Below, in pieces: positions 7,148-16,855 of a DNA stretch of 42,592 bases. Position 1 is the first letter of the stretch. Each line of letters begins with the position of its first letter. The stretch lies in NCBI GenBank assembly GCA_022447185.1, contig JAKVAY010000069.1, positions 1 to 42,592 of the forward strand. Reading direction: 5' to 3'. This DNA comes from Fuerstiella sp. (GTDB taxonomy: Bacteria; Planctomycetota; Planctomycetia; Planctomycetales; Planctomycetaceae). A model generated the notes under the pieces. It did no database searches, was not told where the DNA came from, and saw nothing but the letters and a program-made list of their open reading frames with translations. The position numbers and the translations under genes were made by a program.

Positions 7148-7704
7148 GAGTCGCCGATAGATCAGCAGACGAGATTCACCCCTAAACGGTTCACTGAATG
7201 GTTCATACTGCCGCAGTATAGTCCCTTTCGTTCAAAAGGGGGTCTCTTCCACCGGATTGAGCCCGATGGAGGCAGTATCGCACCTCGTTCAGAAGAAGTG
7301 ACACCGGTCCAAGGTTATCGACGACGCAGCACCTGTCCAGCATCAGCCCGCAAAGACTGAAACAAAGCAGCACAGGTTAATGGTCCACACAGTCAACCGT
7401 CACAGAAACGGATACCGTTGCTCCGATGCCTGCCGTTCACAAATGGACAGCATGACATTTCATCGTTAGTCTTTTTCAGACGAGGGTGCCTCGGAGGCAG
7501 AATAATACGGCGACCGGAATTTTTCGTGGTGGATGACCATGAAACCTGGATTCTGGCAACCTGAATAGTTATCTGACCTCGAACCGCCGGTCGGCATTTT
7601 CAGATCGTGCATATTACGTCGATATCCGATTGCCCCTAAAGAAACGGACTCGCCAGGACAGTTGTGATTTTTCGCTGTCCTGTTTTTTTTCTGAGCACAA
7701 AATT
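7148..7704. other. Intergenic region between tRNA-Sec and the MetE-like gene
   Basis: No gene is evident. It must hold the minus-strand tRNA-Sec promoter. A 15-base palindrome (ATACTGC, centre C, GCAGTAT) lies at 7205-7219, about 60 bases upstream of the tRNA 5' end, and includes a TATACT on the minus strand. I could not pair that with a good -35 box. Confidence 0.3.
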
Positions 7705-8769
7705 ATGGCAGACACACTTTTTCCGACAACCGTTATCGGCAGCCTGCCTCGACCTGAGTGGATACGGGAAATCATCCTGGACCGCAAAGACGAAACAATC
7801 TCCGAAGACGAAACGAACCGATTGCTGGACCCGGCTGTGGAATCCGTGATGCGGCTGCAGGAACGTTCGGGCCTGGATGAAATCACGGATGGTGAATGGC
7901 GTCGGGAAAGTTATGTCAAAGTTTTTGCGCAACGTGTCAGCGGCTTCAAACCGGACTTAATCGACATCCAGCAGATGTTGTATCCCGCGGTCGTCGAACC
8001 CGTCGAATACTACCGCCCTCTCGTCCTGGAAGAGGCCGCATTTGCCCGCCCGAGAACAGAATGCCGTCTGAAAGTGACATTGCCCGCGCCGTATATCATT
8101 GGAAGACGCATGTGGCATCCGGACCATTCGAAACAGGCGTATCCTGTGCCGGAACGACTGATGGAAGATTGTGTTCCCATACTCCGACGCGAAATTGAAA
8201 ACCTCATCCAAACCGGGATTAATACGATACAACTCGACGAACCGTGGCTCAGTACCCTTGTGGATCCCAGGTTTCGTGAACGTGAGGGCCTGACAGATGT
8301 TCAATACGAGATGGATCTGTGCGTCGATCTGATCAATCAGGTGCTGGATGGTTTCACGTCCATCGACACAGGTATGCACCTGTGCCATGCGCACTTCAAT
8401 TACACGCACGGCACTGAAGGTCCCTATGATCTCATCATGCCTGCTCTGGCAAAAATACGGGTTGGCACCATCTCGATGGAGTATGCCACTCCCGTTGCCG
8501 GAGGAATGGAATCTTTGGCACAATTCCCCGACGGACCGCGACTGGGCTTGGGCTGCATCGATCACTGCGACCGGAAAATCGAAACACCGGAAGTCGTTAT
8601 AGAACGTGTCGAAGAAGCGATGCAATACGTGGACAGGGAACGCATCACGCTGCACCCCGACTGCGGATTCTCGCCTTCCGTACAGAATCCGATGGACCTG
8701 GACCAAGCCTATTTGAAACTAAAATCAATGTGCCAGGCCGCACACGTCCTGAGAAGAAAACATGGCTGA
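7705..8769 (+). CDS. Cobalamin-independent methionine synthase-like zinc methyltransferase (core MetE)
   Basis: A 354-residue protein corresponding to the C-terminal catalytic barrel of MetE, without the N-terminal folate-binding duplicate. The ATG at 7705 is preferred over an upstream in-frame codon because homology begins at once with FPTTVIGSLPRP, the usual start of this family. The zinc ligands appear intact: His225 and Cys227 (HLCHAH), Glu259 (SMEYAT) and Cys320 (HPDCGF). A TDGEWRR motif near residue 53 is also typical. Such short enzymes transfer a methyl group to a thiol such as homocysteine. The methyl donor and exact substrate vary between subfamilies and cannot be read from sequence alone. 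It stands alone between selC and a fasciclin fossil. Confidence 0.85.
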   Translation: MADTLFPTTVIGSLPRPEWIREIILDRKDETISEDETNRLLDPAVESVMRLQERSGLDEITDGEWRRESYVKVFAQRVSGFKPDLIDIQQMLYPAVVEPVEYYRPLVLEEAAFARPRTECRLKVTLPAPYIIGRRMWHPDHSKQAYPVPERLMEDCVPILRREIENLIQTGINTIQLDEPWLSTLVDPRFREREGLTDVQYEMDLCVDLINQVLDGFTSIDTGMHLCHAHFNYTHGTEGPYDLIMPALAKIRVGTISMEYATPVAGGMESLAQFPDGPRLGLGCIDHCDRKIETPEVVIERVEEAMQYVDRERITLHPDCGFSPSVQNPMDLDQAYLKLKSMCQAAHVLRRKHG

Positions 8770-8794
8770 CAACCCGGGAAACGGCTGAACAAAC

Positions 8795-8912
8795 AACTGT
8801 CGATGACATGAAGCACACCATTACTGGTCGGAATCACGCTGGCCTGAAGGTCCAGGGACTCAGAATCTCGGGGACCGTCATGGTCCGGGAGCTCTGAACG
8901 GCAACGACTTCA
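8795..8912 (-). pseudogene. Fossil of a fasciclin-domain gene (C-terminal part)
   Basis: Read on the minus strand, this stretch translates to a segment containing SVIPTSNGVLHVIDS. That aligns with [15 protein letters not shown] at the C-terminus of the intact fasciclin gene at 9735-10289. The frame is open for only about 40 codons before an upstream stop and lacks the rest of the FAS1 domain. It is a decayed second copy, about 0.9 kb from the intact gene and on the same strand. Confidence 0.75.
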
Positions 8913-9074
8913 GATACCCGGAGTTTTTATACATAACAGGCGGGTGCTGAAAGGTTTTGGATATCATTCAGCAGCCGATGTGCCGCACGATCCGAAGCTG
9001 CCAACGTTACCTGAAGATTGTGAATCACAAAGGACTGACGAACGCCGCGCGACGGCCCGGTCAATCAACCGTCT

Positions 9075-9506
9075 ATGAAATTCATTCTGCTCATCCATGT
9101 GTTCGCCACCCTGTTTATGACAGGACTGATCTGGTTCGTACAGATTGTGCATTACCCGTTGTTTGCCAATGTTGGATCTGAAGAATTCAGGACGTACGAA
9201 GAGCGGCACCAGCGTTTGACGACATGGATTGTCGGCCCGGCAATGCTGGTCGAACTGGCTACGGCGTTGCTGTTGCTCAAGTATCTGCCGTCAGAATGCG
9301 GGACTCTGGCATGGATTGGCGCAGCCCTCGTGGCTGTCCTTTGGCTTTCGACAGCGACTTTATCTGTGCCGGCACACAACGCACTGACGGTGAAATATTC
9401 AACAGTGACGTACAACAAACTTGTTGCCACCAACTGGATTCGCACGATTACATGGACGGTGCGAGCAATTCTGGTACTGGTCATTACCTATCGAACGATG
9501 AACTGA
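9075..9506 (+). CDS. Four-helix integral membrane protein
   Basis: A 143-residue protein with four hydrophobic segments: about residues 3-27, 50-68, 77-100 and 122-140. Conserved-looking polar features inside the membrane region include IWFVQIVHYPLF and a VPAHN motif after helix 3. Proteins of this size with QIVHYPLF and an HNxL segment are widespread uncharacterised bacterial membrane proteins; I do not know a proven function. It is convergent with the fasciclin gene, with a strong hairpin between them. The confidence is in the gene being real, not in a function. Confidence 0.7.
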   Translation: MKFILLIHVFATLFMTGLIWFVQIVHYPLFANVGSEEFRTYEERHQRLTTWIVGPAMLVELATALLLLKYLPSECGTLAWIGAALVAVLWLSTATLSVPAHNALTVKYSTVTYNKLVATNWIRTITWTVRAILVLVITYRTMN

Positions 9507-9675
9507 ACAGCGTCGCACCACCTGGAATCATTTCACCAGTTCAGTGGCCCTGCTTCGCCATCCGCAACAACATGACAATGTCTGGTACTGCCACCCATCT
9601 CGCAGGCACGACGACCAGCTGAATGTTAGTCAACACCTGACGTTTCCGATCAGGAATTGATTGACACCGACGTAA

Positions 9676-9709
9676 ACATGAGCGACCGAAAACTTTCGGT
9701 CGCTCATGT
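9676..9709. terminator. Bidirectional hairpin terminator candidate
   Basis: A perfect 16-bp stem (9676-9691 with 9694-9709) around a two-base loop lies between convergent genes: the membrane protein on plus and the fasciclin gene on minus. No long T run follows on either side, so termination would rely on the stem or a factor. Confidence 0.65.
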
Positions 9710-9734
9710 CGGATCGCTCATGGCTGGGTATCAA

Positions 9735-10289
9735 CTACGGAAGCATGACACTGTCGATGACATGAATCACGCCATTGCTGGTCTCAATGTCTGTCGCAAC
9801 CACGTTGGCCCTGTCGATCATGACACCCGCATCACTCACGGTGACACGCGCGGACTTGCCGTTCACCGTCTTTGCACTGCAGATTTTAACGACGTCACTG
9901 GCCAGCACTTTTCCAGGAACGACATGGTAGGTCAAAATCTCAGCGAGCTGGTCCTTGTTTTCCGGCTTGAGAAGGTTGGCAACGGTTCCTTCCGGAAGTT
10001 TTGCGAAAGCTTCGTCGGTTGGGGCAAATACGGTGAAGGGGCCAGGGCCTTTCAGAGTTTCCACGAGACCCGCGGCTTTAACCGCGGCGACCAGTGTCTT
10101 GAATGACCCCGCTTCAACAGCGGCATCAACAATGTCCGCCCTGGCCGCTGAGTGCGCCGTGGGAATGTACGTAACCGTACAATGCTGGCGGGTTTTTCTC
10201 GATAGAATCACGGTTCCTTTGCACTTGTCTCCCGCGACTGCAGTGGACGCAAACATTGCCACAGCGATGAGTGTGATGAGTTTCTTCAT
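9735..10289 (-). CDS. Secreted fasciclin (FAS1) domain protein
   Basis: A 184-residue protein with a Sec signal peptide ([20 protein letters not shown]). A short Cys-containing linker and then a single FAS1 domain follow, from about residue 50 to the end. FAS1 hallmarks are present: the H1-type block [14 protein letters not shown], the YHVVPGKV block and the final [16 protein letters not shown]1 proteins are extracellular adhesion or polysaccharide-binding modules, common and often multicopy in planctomycetes. A GGAG lies about 11 bases upstream of the ATG. A decayed paralogue lies at 8795-8912. Family confident; ligand unknown. Confidence 0.93.
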   Translation of the reverse strand: MKKLITLIAVAMFASTAVAGDKCKGTVILSRKTRQHCTVTYIPTAHSAARADIVDAAVEAGSFKTLVAAVKAAGLVETLKGPGPFTVFAPTDEAFAKLPEGTVANLLKPENKDQLAEILTYHVVPGKVLASDVVKICSAKTVNGKSARVTVSDAGVMIDRANVVATDIETSNGVIHVIDSVMLP

Positions 10290-10860
10290 GTTTCTGACTC
10301 CGGTCCGTCAAGCAAAAGGTTCAGTTGTTTTTTTTCAACGCGAGGGTTGAGTGTTGGCTGTTTATAGAACGCCACTTTCAGTCGGCCACAAGGAATGAAA
10401 CAATTTGTCCGCAACGTATTTCGATCGACGTTTTGGTGTCCTGAACCAAATCGAACTTCTTCAATCATCCACCAATACGAGTCAATCACAGTGGGGCCGC
10501 CGACTCGCAGATGTCGTTGAGTGTCAGCAGAACAAAATTGAAAGACCAACTCCACAAAGACCGGCTTCACAGTGTGCTGTAAGCTCTGCCAGCGCGGAAC
10601 TGAAGGGGAATACACTACACCTGCACTGACGAAGCCGATGACACGCAAAAGAAGGCATCGGGACACGGGTGAACCGATTTCATCCGGAAGTGCTGCCCGA
10701 CCGAATCGAGGCTCCACCGCATTCGGCACACCGTCAGCTGACTTCTGACTAAATTTCCATCTCAATTTCAATTACTCGCTGTGATCGTCTGGTCAAAACC
10801 ATCGTTGAGTCTAGGAACTGAACAGCGAAGAAGTAGTTCTGTGACCTTCAACTCAAATCC
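10290..10860. other. Intergenic region with no gene seen
   Basis: It contains the upstream region of the fasciclin gene, with an eight-T run flanked by GTTG and CAAC near 10324-10339. Open frames here on both strands have no recognisable composition or motif. It leads into an epimerase-like fossil. Confidence 0.3.
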
Positions 10861-11262
10861 GGGGATCAAACCCGTCATGGTCTGCCCGAAGTGGGTGTCG
10901 ACCCTGGATCAACCGATTGCCATCGAAAACGTTCTCATTTACCTGACGTGTGCCCTCGACCATAAACCGAGCAAAAGCAAAGTCTGCAATATCGGCGGCC
11001 CCGACCAGATTTCGTATGGCGATCTCGTACGTGAGTATGCCCGACAGCGAGGACTAACACGCCTGATGATTCCCGTAGCCTGTCTTTCAGTTCGGTTGTT
11101 CAGTCTCTGGCTGGGGCTGATAACACCGGTTTACGCCACCATCGGTCGAAAACCGGTGGAAAGTCTGAAGAATCCGACAGCGGTCAACGACAGATCCACG
11201 TTAGGGGCGTGTCTCTGCAACCGATGTCATTGTCGCTTTGAAAAACCGGGGCGCACAGTATG
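10861..11262 (+). pseudogene. Fossil of an NAD(P)-binding epimerase-like protein (NmrA/DUF2867 type)
   Basis: The frame contains VMVCPKWVSTLDQPIAIENV, then NIGGPDQISYGDLVREYARQ, then SLWLGLITPVYATIGRKPVES. This is the middle of extended short-chain-dehydrogenase proteins that couple an NAD(P)-binding domain to a DUF2867 tail. The N-terminal Rossmann half with the TGxxGxxG loop is absent. After about 11190 the family resemblance continues only weakly, in a different frame, so the gene is truncated at the 5' side and frameshifted at the 3' side. Such proteins are often neighbours of DCC-family thiol proteins, as here. Confidence 0.7.
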
Positions 11263-11287
11263 AGCGTCATTTCCGAGGAAAACTCTC

Positions 11288-11683
11288 ATGCCTGACTTAT
11301 TCGATATTGAGATGTTCTATGACGGCGATTGCCCCCTGTGCATGCGTGAAACTCGACTCCTTGGACGTCTGGATCGACAGAACAGAATTCGTTTCACAAA
11401 CATTGCCGCACCCGATTTTGTCGCGGCCGACTACGGCAGGTCACACGATGAATTCATGGCCGAAATGCACGGACGCCTGCCTGACGGCACGTGGGTATCG
11501 GGCGTCGAAGTCTTCCGGAGGCTGTATTCTGCCGTTGGCCTGCGTCCGATGGTCCGGCTGACTCGTCTGCCGATCATCAGCCACCTGTTTGATCTCGGCT
11601 ACGCGGTCTTCGCGCGACATCGTCTGAGGCTGACAGGTCGATGCACGGATCAGTGTGAAGTTGTGTCACACCATCACCGCTAA
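11288..11683 (+). CDS. DCC-family thiol-disulfide oxidoreductase-like protein (DUF393)
   Basis: A 131-residue protein with the family signature near the N-terminus, [12 protein letters not shown] (Cys15, Cys18), which gives the DxxCxxC pattern. It continues with a conserved W and G region ([18 protein letters not shown]) and a C-terminal hydrophobic and basic part. DCC proteins are thioredoxin-like and thought to act in thiol redox chemistry; their substrates are mostly unknown. A GAGG box precedes the ATG at a good distance. It follows an epimerase-like fossil and precedes a dehydrogenase fossil, so it may be the last intact gene of an old operon. Confidence 0.88.
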   Translation: MPDLFDIEMFYDGDCPLCMRETRLLGRLDRQNRIRFTNIAAPDFVAADYGRSHDEFMAEMHGRLPDGTWVSGVEVFRRLYSAVGLRPMVRLTRLPIISHLFDLGYAVFARHRLRLTGRCTDQCEVVSHHHR

Positions 11684-11689
11684 TCTGAC

Positions 11690-12081
11690 CTCCTCATTCT
11701 TACTCGTTCAAGCTGCCGCGAAAGCAATGCAAAAATCCGGCGGCCGCTTGGATCGGCCTGTCGAACCATGAAGCGATCGCCACGGCAAAATCCGGCATTG
11801 TCGGTCTCACTTTGTCCACCGCTGCGACCTATGCGAATCGTGGTATTCGGGTCAATGCGGTGAATCCAGGGCTCGTCAAATCCGAGATGACACGTAAGCT
11901 GTGGAAAACCGAACAAGCCGCGGCAATGTCTTCTCAAATGCACGCCCTGGGAGGTCTGGGTGAACCGGATGACATCGCCGGCGTTATCGCTTTTCTGCTT
12001 GGTTCCGCCAACAACTGGATTACGGGACAAACCATCGGCGTCAATGGCGGTCCTGGCGCGCGCGAGACTGTGAATTCCTGA
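11690..12081 (+). pseudogene. Fossil of a short-chain dehydrogenase/reductase
   Basis: The 3' half reads [21 protein letters not shown], then [17 protein letters not shown] and finally a block ending [12 protein letters not shown]. These are the classic SDR features: the active-site Lys region (here with AIATAK in place of YxxxK), the NAVNPG motif and the C-terminal DGG-like end. A short upstream piece, [15 protein letters not shown], typical of the helix before the catalytic Ser, is in another frame. The nucleotide-binding N-terminus, the Ser and most of the region between are gone. The gene is therefore deleted and frameshifted. The in-frame 89 codons from a TTG at 11812 should not be read as a functional protein. 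Confidence 0.75.
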
Positions 12082-12334
12082 TTCCACATTCAGTGAAACC
12101 TCACAAACGTCTGTCAATTCGCGACTAAGGCCAATGCATCAACTCCTGACGGCCGGCGCTGCAGTCTTTCAGGACACTGCGGCTTAAGTAAGTTGAAACA
12201 CCTGATCAATGAGTCCGACAGGACAACCATGGTGACTGTTAGAGACCAGCTTCCCGAGTTCGCCGGCAATTCATGTGACGGGAACACATCGGACGACAAA
12301 CTGTTCTGGTGAGTGTTCCCGAATCACTGAATGG

Positions 12335-13777
12335 TTAGCTCAGAACATCCGACACAACATCGCCGTGGACATCTGTCAGGCGGTAATCGCGGCCCTGAAA
12401 ACGGAAAGTAAGTCGTTTGTGATCGTAACCCAGTGTATGCAGGATCGTGGCATTCAGATCGTGAATGTGTACCGGATCGTGGACGATGTTGTACCCGTAG
12501 TCGTCGGTCTCGCCGTGCACGATGCCCGGCCTGATGCCTCCCCCAGCCAGCCAGATCGAAAAACAACGGCCGTGATGGTCGCGACCGTAATCAACCTTGA
12601 GCCCACCCTGCCCGTAAACCGAACGACCGAATTCTCCTGCCCAAACAACAAGTGTGTCTTCAAGCATCCCTCGCTGTTTCAGATCCGTAATGAGCGCCGC
12701 CTGAGGCTGGTCAATATCGTGCGCCTGTTTGGGGATATTGGTTGGGATGCCTCCATGCTGATCCCACCCACGGTGATAAAGCTGCACACAGCGAACTCCG
12801 CGTTCCAGCATTCGCCGCGCCAGCAGACAGTTTGCAGCAAACGTTCCGGGCTTCCGCGCATCGTCCCCGTAACGTTTGAAAGTCTGAGCTGACTCCATGG
12901 TCAGATCCGTCAGGTCCGGCACCGACGCCTGCATGCGAAACGCCATTTCGTACTGGGCGATCCGCGTAACGATTTCAGGATCCCCCGACTGCTTCAGTTG
13001 CTGCTCGTTGAGTTTCCCCAGACCATCGAGCATCGTTCGACGGAGGTCCCGATCGATCCCGGGTGGATCGGAAAGATACAGGACCGCATCCCCACTGCTT
13101 CGCAATTTGATTCCCTGATGACTGGACGGCAAAAATCCGCTGCCCCACAGTCGTTCCAGCAGTCCCTGATTAGCATCGCTGCCCGAACCGTGAGAAATCA
13201 TGACGGCGAAGGCCGGTAAATCTTCCGCTTCGCTCCCAAGTCCATAACTCAGCCAGGCACCTAACGATGGTCGACCTGGCTGCTGCGAGCCGGTTTGTAT
13301 GAATGTGATGGCCGGGTCATGGTTGATCGCCTCGGTATGAACGGAACGGATCAGACAGATTTCGTCCATGACTTTAGCGGTGTGAGGCAAAAGTTCGCTG
13401 ATCCACGTTCCTGCCTGTCCGGCTCTCCGAAAGTTAAATTTTGGAGCGATCACAGGGAAACTTTTCTGGCCGGACGTCATCCCTGTCAATCGCTGTCCCT
13501 GGCGGATGGAGTCCGGAAGTTCGCTGCCATGTCGTCTCCCAAGACCAGGCTTGTAGTCGAACAATTCCAGATGCGACGGCCCACCCGACTGGAACAGATA
13601 AACGATTCGCCGGGCTCGTGGCGCAAAATGAGTGAGTTGGTCGGCCGCAGCATTCTGAGCAACACTATCACGAGCCATCAACCCTGCCATGGCCGCCACA
13701 CTGATTGCAGACGTGGACCGCTGCAGCAACCTCCGACGATTGAGTGAATCCTGGTATTCGATCCAGGGATTTTTCAT
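12335..13777 (-). CDS. DUF1501 protein, Tat-exported (sulfatase-like fold)
   Basis: A 480-residue protein. The ATG at 13777 is chosen because AAGGA lies just upstream and a Tat signal starts at once ([20 protein letters not shown], residues 13-32). The upstream in-frame ATG would add 22 unrelated residues. DUF1501 hallmarks are visible: [20 protein letters not shown], the GWDQHGG block, [11 protein letters not shown] and [20 protein letters not shown]1501 proteins are alkaline-phosphatase-superfamily-like, exported, and abundant in planctomycetes; their substrate is unknown. The gene lies 78 bases downstream of the PSCyt1/DUF1549/DUF1553 gene (stop 13856) on the same strand, the standard pairing. 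Family certain; function inferred. Confidence 0.95.
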   Translation of the reverse strand: MKNPWIEYQDSLNRRRLLQRSTSAISVAAMAGLMARDSVAQNAAADQLTHFAPRARRIVYLFQSGGPSHLELFDYKPGLGRRHGSELPDSIRQGQRLTGMTSGQKSFPVIAPKFNFRRAGQAGTWISELLPHTAKVMDEICLIRSVHTEAINHDPAITFIQTGSQQPGRPSLGAWLSYGLGSEAEDLPAFAVMISHGSGSDANQGLLERLWGSGFLPSSHQGIKLRSSGDAVLYLSDPPGIDRDLRRTMLDGLGKLNEQQLKQSGDPEIVTRIAQYEMAFRMQASVPDLTDLTMESAQTFKRYGDDARKPGTFAANCLLARRMLERGVRCVQLYHRGWDQHGGIPTNIPKQAHDIDQPQAALITDLKQRGMLEDTLVVWAGEFGRSVYGQGGLKVDYGRDHHGRCFSIWLAGGGIRPGIVHGETDDYGYNIVHDPVHIHDLNATILHTLGYDHKRLTFRFQGRDYRLTDVHGDVVSDVLS

Positions 13778-13855
13778 TGAGGTTCCTTCAATACTTTCGA
13801 TTGAGCCTGGCACATCTGTCGACTTGTCTGCAGGTCGACTCACCCACGAACGCTT

Positions 13856-16432
13856 TCATATTTTTGAGATCGTCTCATCCAGATTCAGTATCAGGCTGGT
13901 CACGGTCGTCCATGCCGCCAAATCTGTAACTGCAATTCTGTCCGTAGATGGTGAGTGTCCCGTTGTGAGCAGTTTTTCCGCGGCGGCTGAATCATTACTG
14001 AAATGTTTCTTCGCCGCCCGCAGGACGGACTTCAAAACTGCGATCTCATTCAGCTTCGGCGATCGGCACAGCGCCATCTCGAAGGCTGACTGAAAATGTT
14101 CCTCATCGGAACCCGGCTGTAACAGTACGCGTTCAGCAAACTTTCGGGCGGCTTCCACATAGGTCGGATCGTTGAGCAGCACCAGAGCCTGCAATGGCGT
14201 GTTCGTCCGTGCGCGACGAATCACGCACGTTTCGCGATCTGGTGCGTCAAATGCTGTCATGGCTGGTGGCGGGCATGTGCGTTTCCAGAATGTATACATG
14301 CTGCGACGATACAGACCATCTCCAATGTCAGGTGTGTATTTCTCACGGCGTTCGACCGACACGTCTTCCCACAAGCCGGCAGGTTGATAAGGCTTCACAC
14401 TGGGTCCACCGATACGATCAATCAGCAGCCCGCTGATCGCAAGTGCATTGTCACGGACTGTTTCAGCGGCGAGCCGATATCGAGATCCGCGAGCCAGCAA
14501 TCGATTCCCTGGATCTCGTTCGAGCTTTTGAGGCGTGACATCCGATGTCTGGCGATAGGTCGCGGAAAGGACCATCAGTTTCAGCATCTCACGCGTGTTC
14601 CAGTTTCGCCGAATCAATTCAGTGGCCAGCCAGTCGAGCAGTTCCGGATGACTGGGTGGTGTCCCCTGAACACCAAAGTCTTCCAGCGTCTCGACGAGTC
14701 CGGCACCGAACAGAAGCGTCCACCAGCGATTCACCGCGACACGCGCCGTCAGGGGATGCTGCGGATCAGTCAGCCAGCGAGCCATTGCAAGACGGTTCGC
14801 TGAAGTGTGAGACGGACCGGACAGGGCAGCGGGAACACCTGCCTGGACTTCTTCGCCAGGCTGATCGTACTCGCCACGCCTGAGTATGTGTGTACTCCGC
14901 CGTGGAGACATCTCGGCCATCACCATCGTCACGGGTATTGAGTCATCGAGTTTTTTGAGAAGTTCAAGAATCTCGGCCCGTTCGGTCTGCCACTCTTTGG
15001 AGATCGCATCGATGTGTTCCAGATACCACGCTTCAAGACACTCGATCTGATCAGCAGATCGATTCGCGCCGACTGTCGACAAAATCTCTCTGATTCGATC
15101 CGTCGATTCTGCCGCCTCTGCATCAGTGGCGTCCGCTGCAGATGCATCGCCGGAGGCAGCCGAAATGGCTTTGATTTGCTCGGGAGTCAGTGACGCCTCC
15201 CACTTCAAAAGCTCAGCGCCGATCTGTACTGATCTGGTTTCCAGAAGTGCGGAAAGTTCATCCCGACGAGACTCCAGTCGGTCCTGTTCTTCCTGCTGAG
15301 CGGGCGAAGGAAGCTTGAGTAATGGTTCGGCCATTTTTCCCTTGCTGTAGCCAACCACCTTGTCCGGAATATTGTTGAAGAAGGCCGCGAACTGATAATA
15401 CTCTCGTTGTGAAAAAGGGTCGTACTTGTGGTCGTGACAGCGAGCACATTGCAGAGAGAGGCCCATGAACACGGTTGCCGTGGTATGCACGCGGTCCGCG
15501 ACATATTCGACGCGGTATTCTTCTTCGATGATTCCTCCTTCTGTCGTGAGGACATGATTACGGTTGAATCCTGTCGCCACTTTCTGACCGATCGTCGCGT
15601 CCGGAAGCAGATCGCCGGCAAGCTGTTCGATCAGAAACTGGTCGTAAGGCAGATTGCGAGCGAAGGCATTGATGACCCAGTCTCGCCATGGCCACAGCGT
15701 ACGCAATTCATCGTTATTATAGCCATTGGTATCTGCGTATCGTGCAGCGTCGAGCCAGTGCATCGCCAGACGTTCGGCATGACGCGGAGACTCCAGCAAA
15801 TGATCAACGACATCTTCATAGGCGTTTGGTGATGAATTCGACAAAAACGCCTGCCGATCTGCAGGAGTGGGTGGCAATCCGGTCAAATCAAGTGTCACAC
15901 GTCGCAACCAGGTTTCACGGCTTGCCTCGTCCGCCGGTGTCAGCCCGGTGCCTTCCAGCTGTCGCAGTACAAATTCATCGATCTCATTTCGTGCCCAGCC
16001 TGTCTGACCGGCGACTGGTCGTGGTGGCCGCTGCGGTACAACAAACGCCCAGTGAATCGCATACGGCGCCCCTTCCACGATCCAGCGCTTCAGGATTTCC
16101 CGCTGAACAGCGGACAATCGCTTCTGAAAAGATTCCGGCGGCATCTGCTGATCATCGTGTGCTTCGATTCTCGCGACTAGTGCGCTCAATGTCACATCGC
16201 CAGGCACGATCGGACGCACGCCGCTTTCCGTCTTCGCGAGCGCAGCATCCCGCAGATCCAGTCTCAGCCCGGCTTCTCTGGCATCCTGATCCGGACCGTG
16301 ACAGCTCCAGCAGTGATTTGACAAAATCGGACGCACATCGCGATTGAAATCGATCTTCGCTGGTACAGATGCCACTGCACAGACTGCAGCGTGGCAGATG
16401 GCGAAAAGCATGAAAAACAAATACTGCAGCAT
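13856..16432 (-). CDS. PSCyt1-DUF1549-DUF1553 cytochrome protein (PSD1 family)
   Basis: An 858-residue exported protein. It has an N-terminal signal peptide (about 1-22) and a single c-type heme motif CWSCH (Cys41, Cys44, His45) in the planctomycete cytochrome C1 domain (about 30-120). A DUF1549 block follows (about 145-350, with WLRRVTLDLTGLPPT and DAARYADTNGY). A variable, partly helical insert spans about 385-500, and DUF1553 covers about 545-830 (WLTDPQHPLTARVAVNR, GLVETLEDFGVQGTPPSHPELLDWLA, RRTNTPLQALVLLNDP). The architecture is almost exclusive to Planctomycetes and relatives and is paired with DUF1501. It is probably periplasmic and may act in redox-linked degradation of complex substrates, which is unproven. 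Confidence 0.96.
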   Translation of the reverse strand: MLQYLFFMLFAICHAAVCAVASVPAKIDFNRDVRPILSNHCWSCHGPDQDAREAGLRLDLRDAALAKTESGVRPIVPGDVTLSALVARIEAHDDQQMPPESFQKRLSAVQREILKRWIVEGAPYAIHWAFVVPQRPPRPVAGQTGWARNEIDEFVLRQLEGTGLTPADEASRETWLRRVTLDLTGLPPTPADRQAFLSNSSPNAYEDVVDHLLESPRHAERLAMHWLDAARYADTNGYNNDELRTLWPWRDWVINAFARNLPYDQFLIEQLAGDLLPDATIGQKVATGFNRNHVLTTEGGIIEEEYRVEYVADRVHTTATVFMGLSLQCARCHDHKYDPFSQREYYQFAAFFNNIPDKVVGYSKGKMAEPLLKLPSPAQQEEQDRLESRRDELSALLETRSVQIGAELLKWEASLTPEQIKAISAASGDASAADATDAEAAESTDRIREILSTVGANRSADQIECLEAWYLEHIDAISKEWQTERAEILELLKKLDDSIPVTMVMAEMSPRRSTHILRRGEYDQPGEEVQAGVPAALSGPSHTSANRLAMARWLTDPQHPLTARVAVNRWWTLLFGAGLVETLEDFGVQGTPPSHPELLDWLATELIRRNWNTREMLKLMVLSATYRQTSDVTPQKLERDPGNRLLARGSRYRLAAETVRDNALAISGLLIDRIGGPSVKPYQPAGLWEDVSVERREKYTPDIGDGLYRRSMYTFWKRTCPPPAMTAFDAPDRETCVIRRARTNTPLQALVLLNDPTYVEAARKFAERVLLQPGSDEEHFQSAFEMALCRSPKLNEIAVLKSVLRAAKKHFSNDSAAAEKLLTTGHSPSTDRIAVTDLAAWTTVTSLILNLDETISKI

Positions 16433-16855
16433 AAGGGATGATTCCTGTGGTCGGCAGTATGTTACGCATCAGAACCGCAAGACCTGCGTACTGAGCCAAT
16501 TCTGCAGTCAGAACTCTCTGCAAGTTCCTGCGGAGCCGTTCAGTACGGTCCAACAGGAGGATATCGATCGTAACGTGCGATTCAGGGCTAACGGAAGGGG
16601 GCGGGGTCTTTTTTGGACACAATGCAACTGTTGAACGGTCTCTCGGCAGGCATCGTCGCAGACACAATCCAATACGAAAGCAAAGGAACATGAGACACAG
16701 GTGATTCTGCAGAAATGAGGTTCAGTAACACCGTCGTTGGTGAAACCAGTACGACGTTCAGGTCCAGCTGTCGGATTGATTCAGGTCATTTGACGTGGCA
16801 TAATAGTGTGACAGGAGTGGTTCCGTGACGTTCCATCGAGTTCGGGAAATGCCCC
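16433..16855. other. Divergent promoter region between the two DUF1501 clusters
   Basis: The minus-strand cytochrome gene and the plus-strand DUF1501 gene share this region. A good plus-strand promoter is at 16776-16804. I found no equally good minus-strand promoter. Confidence 0.4.
16776..16804 (+). promoter_or_regulatory. Sigma70-type promoter of the second DUF1501 gene
   Basis: TTGATT (16776-16781) and CATAAT (16799-16804) are separated by exactly 17 bases, with 4 or 5 of 6 consensus matches each. The predicted transcript would begin near 16811, about 45 bases before the GTG start. Confidence 0.55.

Noticed and set aside
10286..10771. A 161-codon minus-strand open frame
   Set aside because: No motif, signal or ribosome-binding site; amino-acid composition is random-looking and it overlaps the start of the fasciclin gene.
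12275..12892. A 205-codon plus-strand open frame
   Set aside because: It lies antisense inside the DUF1501 gene and has no motif; high GC at third positions creates such shadows.
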